A model generated the notes under the pieces. That model worked only from the letters and a program-made list of their open reading frames with translations, was not told where the DNA came from and did no database searches. A program made the position numbers and the translations under genes. A stretch of DNA of 9,734 bases, taken from the NCBI GenBank assembly GCA_937904375.1, contig CALDIG010000094.1:1-9734 (forward strand). The letters are read 5' to 3'. Below, piece by piece: positions 7,241 to 9,734 of the stretch (within the stretch, counting starts at the first letter, position 1; every line of letters starts with the position of its first letter). Source of the stretch: an uncultured Prevotellaceae bacterium. Its GTDB lineage: Bacteria; Bacteroidota; Bacteroidia; Bacteroidales; Muribaculaceae.

Positions 7241-7289
7241 TTGTGAATTATGCATTGTGCATTGTGAATTATGCATTGTGAATTATTTC
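7241..7289. repeat. Heptamer array (consensus TTRTGMA) overlapping the regulator gene's 3' end
   Basis: Six consecutive perfect 7-bp units, TTGTGAA, TTATGCA or TTGTGCA, fill 7241-7282, and a decayed seventh follows at 7283-7289. The array overlaps the 3' end of the minus-strand regulator: its TAA (7269-7271) and its final residues IIHNA are encoded by array units. The period is the same as in the array before miaA, but the unit sequence differs. Confidence 0.8.
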
Positions 7290-7847
7290 AAACCGCACTC
7301 CACCCTGCTTGCCGCACACATAGGCCACCGGAGCCTTGCCAAACTGCCTGAGGTTGCTTATCCACAGCGGTTCACCGCTCACAATGAGGCTGCATGTGAA
7401 CCAGTCACCAACCTTAATGCCAGTGTTCACCGCCGCCACCACCTCAAAGTCATTGTTGCCGTGATACACCACCTCACACACCCTGTGCGGAGCCCAAGTC
7501 AAGCGCAACCTATCGCCAGGCGTCAAGTCGGTGGGCACCGTGATCTTGTCGCCAAGCACCTGGGCACTCGGTTTTCTATTGTTTTTCAGTCGATTATTCT
7601 GATAGTCCTCCCAGTCAAGGTAGCCCACCAGGCGGCACAGCACCGACAGCGTGCTCGACGTGGGGCTTGATGTATATTTCGAGTAGCCCCACAAGCGCTT
7701 CAGTGTCGACACGCTCACACGCTCATTCAGGTCTCCCTCAATCATCGCGCTCAAGAACTCAAAATCCTTGGGGCTCAGCATGCCGCGCCCCATGCGCGCC
7801 TCCACATCACTCAGCAATAGTTTGATAAAATTTGTGTTGTCGGTCAT
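7269..7847 (-). CDS. Conserved Bacteroidales protein, helix-turn-helix-like N-terminus and beta-rich C-terminus
   Basis: A 192-aa soluble protein of no named family that I can assign with certainty. Residues about 27-85 show the pattern S-x-S-T-L-K-R-L-W-G-Y, then S-T-L-S-V-L-C-R-L-V-G-Y-L-D-W-E-D-Y. This resembles a DNA-binding-like domain common in Bacteroidetes proteins of unknown function. Residues about 100-188 are predicted beta strands (for example TPGDRLRLTWAP, FEVVAAVNTGIKVGDWFTCS) that may bind a ligand or partner. There is no signal peptide or membrane segment. It starts at ATG 7847, directly after an AT-rich divergent intergenic region with a candidate promoter, and is followed on the same strand by the receptor kinase, suggesting a functional link. 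Its last five residues are encoded by a heptamer repeat, so the C-terminus may have been remodelled by repeat insertion. The gene is secure; the regulator role is inferred. Confidence 0.75.
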   Translation of the reverse strand: MTDNTNFIKLLLSDVEARMGRGMLSPKDFEFLSAMIEGDLNERVSVSTLKRLWGYSKYTSSPTSSTLSVLCRLVGYLDWEDYQNNRLKNNRKPSAQVLGDKITVPTDLTPGDRLRLTWAPHRVCEVVYHGNNDFEVVAAVNTGIKVGDWFTCSLIVSGEPLWISNLRQFGKAPVAYVCGKQGGVRFEIIHNA

Positions 7848-7867
7848 AGACGATTACATATTTTTTG

Positions 7868-7875
7868 CAAAATTA
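7868..7875 (-). promoter_or_regulatory. Candidate -7 element for the regulator-kinase operon
   Basis: On the minus strand TAATTTTG (the complement of 7868-7875) matches TAnnTTTG exactly, about 20 bp before the ATG at 7847. A TTTG (complement of 7890-7893) lies 14 bp further upstream, short of the ideal 19-21 spacing. The predicted 5' leader would be very short. Confidence 0.45.
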
Positions 7876-7930
7876 GTCAAAATATACCACAAATCATACC
7901 ATTATATTCAAAAAAATCAATGCCAGCCAA

Positions 7931-8093
7931 TTTTGAACCGCTTTGAACTAATGATAATATGGGTCACAAGCAAAAAACTGTGGAAATCAAAGTCCATTGT
8001 CCATAATTGTCTTGCACCAATGAGGTTCAAACCAATTCAAATCATCAATTTTTGGTTCAAAATCACAGCCACCCCATTTTGAACCAATTTGAC
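7931..8093. promoter_or_regulatory. Cluster of TTGAACC-type motifs in both orientations, including a perfect 12-bp inverted repeat
   Basis: Forward copies are TTTTGAACC at 7931-7939, with TTTGAAC one turn later (7942-7948), and TTTTGAACC at 8077-8085, with TTTGACCC following (8088-8095 region). Reverse copies are GGTTCAA at 8024-8030, followed 10 bp later by AATTCAA (8034-8040), and GGTTCAA at 8054-8060. TTGGTTCAAAAT (8052-8063) and 8076-8087 form a perfect 12-bp inverted repeat with a 12-nt spacer. The 10-bp spacing within pairs places half-sites on the same DNA face, as expected for a dimeric or repeated binding protein. The neighbouring regulator is an obvious candidate binder, but this is inference. 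Confidence 0.55.
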
Positions 8094-8118
8094 CCAATCA
8101 TTTCTTTTACATTATTTA

Positions 8119-8126
8119 TAAATTTG
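8119..8126 (+). promoter_or_regulatory. Candidate -7 element for the 306-aa gene
   Basis: TAAATTTG matches TAnnTTTG exactly, about 110 bp before the start codon. No TTTG lies at the ideal upstream spacing; the nearest (8088-8091) gives a 27-bp spacer. The element is close to the TTGAACC cluster, so a protein bound there could affect its use. Confidence 0.4.
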
Positions 8127-8235
8127 TGGTGCAAAAAATGAAAGCGTTGCTCCACCATAGACCAAGTCTCTGCGCAATGCTTATATATATAACCATTAAC
8201 ACTTTTATTCGGGAGGCTTAAGAGGATATTAAATT

Positions 8236-9156
8236 ATGGCAAAAAAAGTTTCTTCTTCACATGCAGTATGGTTTGTTCCACACCCTTATAACAAATCTGA
8301 GAATGGAGCTGTTATTTGTCCATGGAACATGAGTGCCTTGCATCGACGCAAACTGTTAGAATCACATGGCGCATCTGTCATCGATGCATCATACAAAAAA
8401 AACATAAACTGTAATATCACTTTCGTTGGTGAATGGGAGTGTTGCTCTCAACATCGTCCCAATTCATTATGGAAAGTTGGTTTAAGAGATATTTATAGAG
8501 ATATTCATTCCCCGTTTCTCACTGTTTTAGATTCTCATACACAAGTATTAAACACCGATCCTTTTGTTTTCGGCGATTACTTCTATTATGCGTGTTGCAA
8601 AGTACGCGATGGAATGAAACCTGGAGATATAGTTATCTTTGGAACTTTCAATAAGGATAAGTCCGATGAACTTATAATTGACACAGTTATTGTTTTATTG
8701 GGTAAATATGAAATAAAAAAGAATGAAGATAAATATTTTCCTTATGCATACTATAATGTAACGCTAAGCAAAGTATCTCCTCATAATAATGTGTGGATTG
8801 GCAAGATGTTCGATAATAGAAATCATATCGAGCATTTATATCAGGATTTAGAAGATAGTTATAATGAAATCTATGATGAGAGTCAAAAACTGTTCTCTTT
8901 TGTCCCATGTAAAAGATTAACAGAAGACCTCAACAATACCCAAATCATTACATCACTACCTGTCATTACTGTTAAAAATAGTAATGGTGATGTTTTAACT
9001 GGTACTAGAAATGGCAATCACATAGAAGTAGCTTCTCCTAGCGAAATGAAAAATATTTTTGATGATATAGTAAGTCAAGTTCAAAAGCAAGGGTTTGATT
9101 TGGGCATTTATATGCCAATGCCAACATATAGAGAATTAATAGATATTGTCAAATAA
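8236..9156 (+). CDS. AT-rich protein of unknown function (306 aa)
   Basis: A soluble protein without a signal peptide or membrane helix; I do not recognise it with confidence. Distinctive segments are FVGEWE (63-68), TDPFVFGDYFYYACCK (107-122), PGDIVIFGT (129-137), IDTVIVL (148-154) and FSFVPCK (220-226). This order vaguely recalls the 'nucleotide modification associated domain' (Nmad-type) proteins found near DNA-modification and phage-defence genes, but that is a low-confidence memory match. The ATG at 8236 is fixed by an in-frame TAA at 8230-8232. Purine-rich AGAGG (8221-8225) and GGGAGG (8211-8216) precede it, and a Shine-Dalgarno-like leader is unusual in this window. Base composition is far more AT-rich than in the peptidase, miaA and regulator genes, and codon use favours A/T third positions, suggesting horizontal acquisition. 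It ends 12 bp before the next LRR gene. Confidence 0.8.
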   Translation: MAKKVSSSHAVWFVPHPYNKSENGAVICPWNMSALHRRKLLESHGASVIDASYKKNINCNITFVGEWECCSQHRPNSLWKVGLRDIYRDIHSPFLTVLDSHTQVLNTDPFVFGDYFYYACCKVRDGMKPGDIVIFGTFNKDKSDELIIDTVIVLLGKYEIKKNEDKYFPYAYYNVTLSKVSPHNNVWIGKMFDNRNHIEHLYQDLEDSYNEIYDESQKLFSFVPCKRLTEDLNNTQIITSLPVITVKNSNGDVLTGTRNGNHIEVASPSEMKNIFDDIVSQVQKQGFDLGIYMPMPTYRELIDIVK

Positions 9157-9168
9157 TTATAAATTCTT

Positions 9169-9734
9169 ATGAAAATGAAACAAAAAAAACATTTCAAACT
9201 TCGGGCAATGACGGCGGTGTTATTGCTCTTAATGGCGGTAATTCCGCATATAGCAAGCGCTTATGACTTTGAGGTAGATGGCATTTACTACAACATAAAC
9301 GGCAACAATGCTACTGTGACTTACAAAGAAAGTATTTTTTATTCAAATTACAGCGGTGCCGTGAATATCCCCTCAACGGTAACCTTCAATGGCACAACAT
9401 ACTCGGTGACATCGATAGGTGGATATGCCTTCAGTTATTCTAGCTTGACCTCGGTGACCATTCCTAATTCGGTGACGACGATTGGCTATTGTGCCTTCGA
9501 TAATTGCACCGGCTTGACCTCTATAGATATCCCCAACTCGGTGACGACGATTGGCAGCTCTGCATTCTATAAATGCACTGGCTTGACCTCGGTGACCATA
9601 GGCAACTCGGTGACATCGATTGGCGGCAGTGCCTTCTCTGGATGCAGTGGCTTGACCTCGGTGACCATAGGCAACTCGGTGACATCGATTGGCGGCAGTG
9701 CCTTCTCTGGATGCAGTGGCTTGACCTCGGTGAC
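9169..9734 (+). CDS. BspA-like leucine-rich-repeat surface protein (3' partial)
   Basis: The frame opens at ATG 9169 and stays open to the window edge (188 codons seen). The N-terminus is a signal peptide: basic MKMKQKKHFKLR, a hydrophobic core, and A-S-A before Tyr32. A second ATG at 9175 could also serve as the start. After a short leader domain (VDGIYYNINGNNATVTY), regular 23-residue LRR_5 units begin, with consensus LTSVTIPNSVTTIGxxAFxxC. Four or more units are visible. The 69-bp unit at 9598-9666 is repeated identically at 9667-9734 as far as the sequence goes. The protein is probably exported and surface-displayed for adhesion or ligand binding. It lacks a clear promoter in the 12 bp after the upstream gene, so it may be cotranscribed with it or use a promoter inside it. 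It is much more regular than the LRR-dockerin protein at the window's left end. Confidence 0.9.
   Translation, partial: MKMKQKKHFKLRAMTAVLLLLMAVIPHIASAYDFEVDGIYYNINGNNATVTYKESIFYSNYSGAVNIPSTVTFNGTTYSVTSIGGYAFSYSSLTSVTIPNSVTTIGYCAFDNCTGLTSIDIPNSVTTIGSSAFYKCTGLTSVTIGNSVTSIGGSAFSGCSGLTSVTIGNSVTSIGGSAFSGCSGLTSV
9598..9734 (+). repeat. Identical 69-bp tandem repeat within the LRR gene
   Basis: Unit 9598-9666 and the following 68 bases, 9667-9734, are identical; the earlier units at about 9460-9597 are related but diverged. Identity at silent positions points to a recent duplication by slippage or recombination, or to copy-number uncertainty in assembly near the window edge. Confidence 0.85.

Larger units (their letters stand above)
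7848..8235. other. AT-rich divergent intergenic region, non-coding
   Basis: This 388-bp stretch separates the leftward regulator from the rightward 306-aa gene. An open frame crosses it from the antisense side of the regulator, but it has no convincing coding character. The region holds a candidate -7 element on each strand, the TTGAACC motif cluster (7931-8093), a short heptamer pair (AAGTCCA then TTGTCCA, 7990-8003) and an alternating T/A run near 8181-8190. No RNA gene was recognised. Confidence 0.6.

Noticed and set aside
7768..8082. 104-codon plus-strand open frame across the start of the regulator and the intergenic region
   Set aside because: Its first part is antisense to a well-supported gene, and the rest is AT-rich sequence with motif copies. 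It shows no protein-like pattern and no leader signal.
9460..9734. Regular tandem repeats resembling a CRISPR array
   Set aside because: The repeats are contiguous 69-bp in-frame units encoding LRRs, without unique spacers.

Overview
The window looks like gut-type Bacteroidales (Muribaculaceae or Prevotella-like) chromosome. The indications are BspA-type leucine-rich-repeat surface proteins, a Bacteroidales-style receptor kinase, a MiaA of the kind found as the second paralogue in Bacteroides, a periplasmic DPP-IV-like peptidase, exact TAnnTTTG -7 promoter elements and mostly absent Shine-Dalgarno sites. No rRNA, tRNA, insertion sequence or CRISPR array was found. The taxonomic call is inference from gene content.

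Left part (1-4819, + strand): the 3' part of a large secreted BspA-like LRR protein ending in a two-repeat type I dockerin; a 311-bp spacer with GC-rich repeats, a strong stem-loop and a promoter; then a complete S9B dipeptidyl peptidase IV-like exopeptidase with a signal peptide and an intact Ser-Asp-His triad. Centre (4820-7847): an unusual heptamer-repeat spacer runs directly into the start codon of miaA. miaA converges, with a 7-bp gap, on a minus-strand pair: a DNA-binding-like regulator (192 aa) followed by a transmembrane Ser/Thr kinase whose outward-facing C-terminus carries a BspA-type LRR unit. The 92 bp between these two genes are almost entirely short repeats, including five TCTAGA palindromes and a heptamer array that supplies the regulator's last codons and stop.

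Right part (7848-9734): a 388-bp AT-rich divergent intergenic region holds several copies of a TTGAACC-type motif in both orientations, some of them paired 10 bp apart, and at least one candidate promoter on each strand. It is followed by an AT-rich 306-aa gene of unknown function that looks compositionally foreign. Twelve bp further on is the 5' part of a second BspA-like LRR gene with a signal peptide, whose last two 69-bp repeat units are identical as far as the window shows.

How the parts may work together (inference): the regulator and kinase are probably one operon forming an envelope-sensing unit, with a kinase ectodomain built from the same repeat type as the two secreted LRR proteins flanking the region. 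The DPP-IV-like enzyme fits peptide use in the periplasm, and MiaA is housekeeping tRNA modification. The best candidates for something undescribed are the heptamer-periodic intergenic arrays, the TTGAACC motif cluster, the regulator/LRR-kinase pair and the AT-rich orphan gene.
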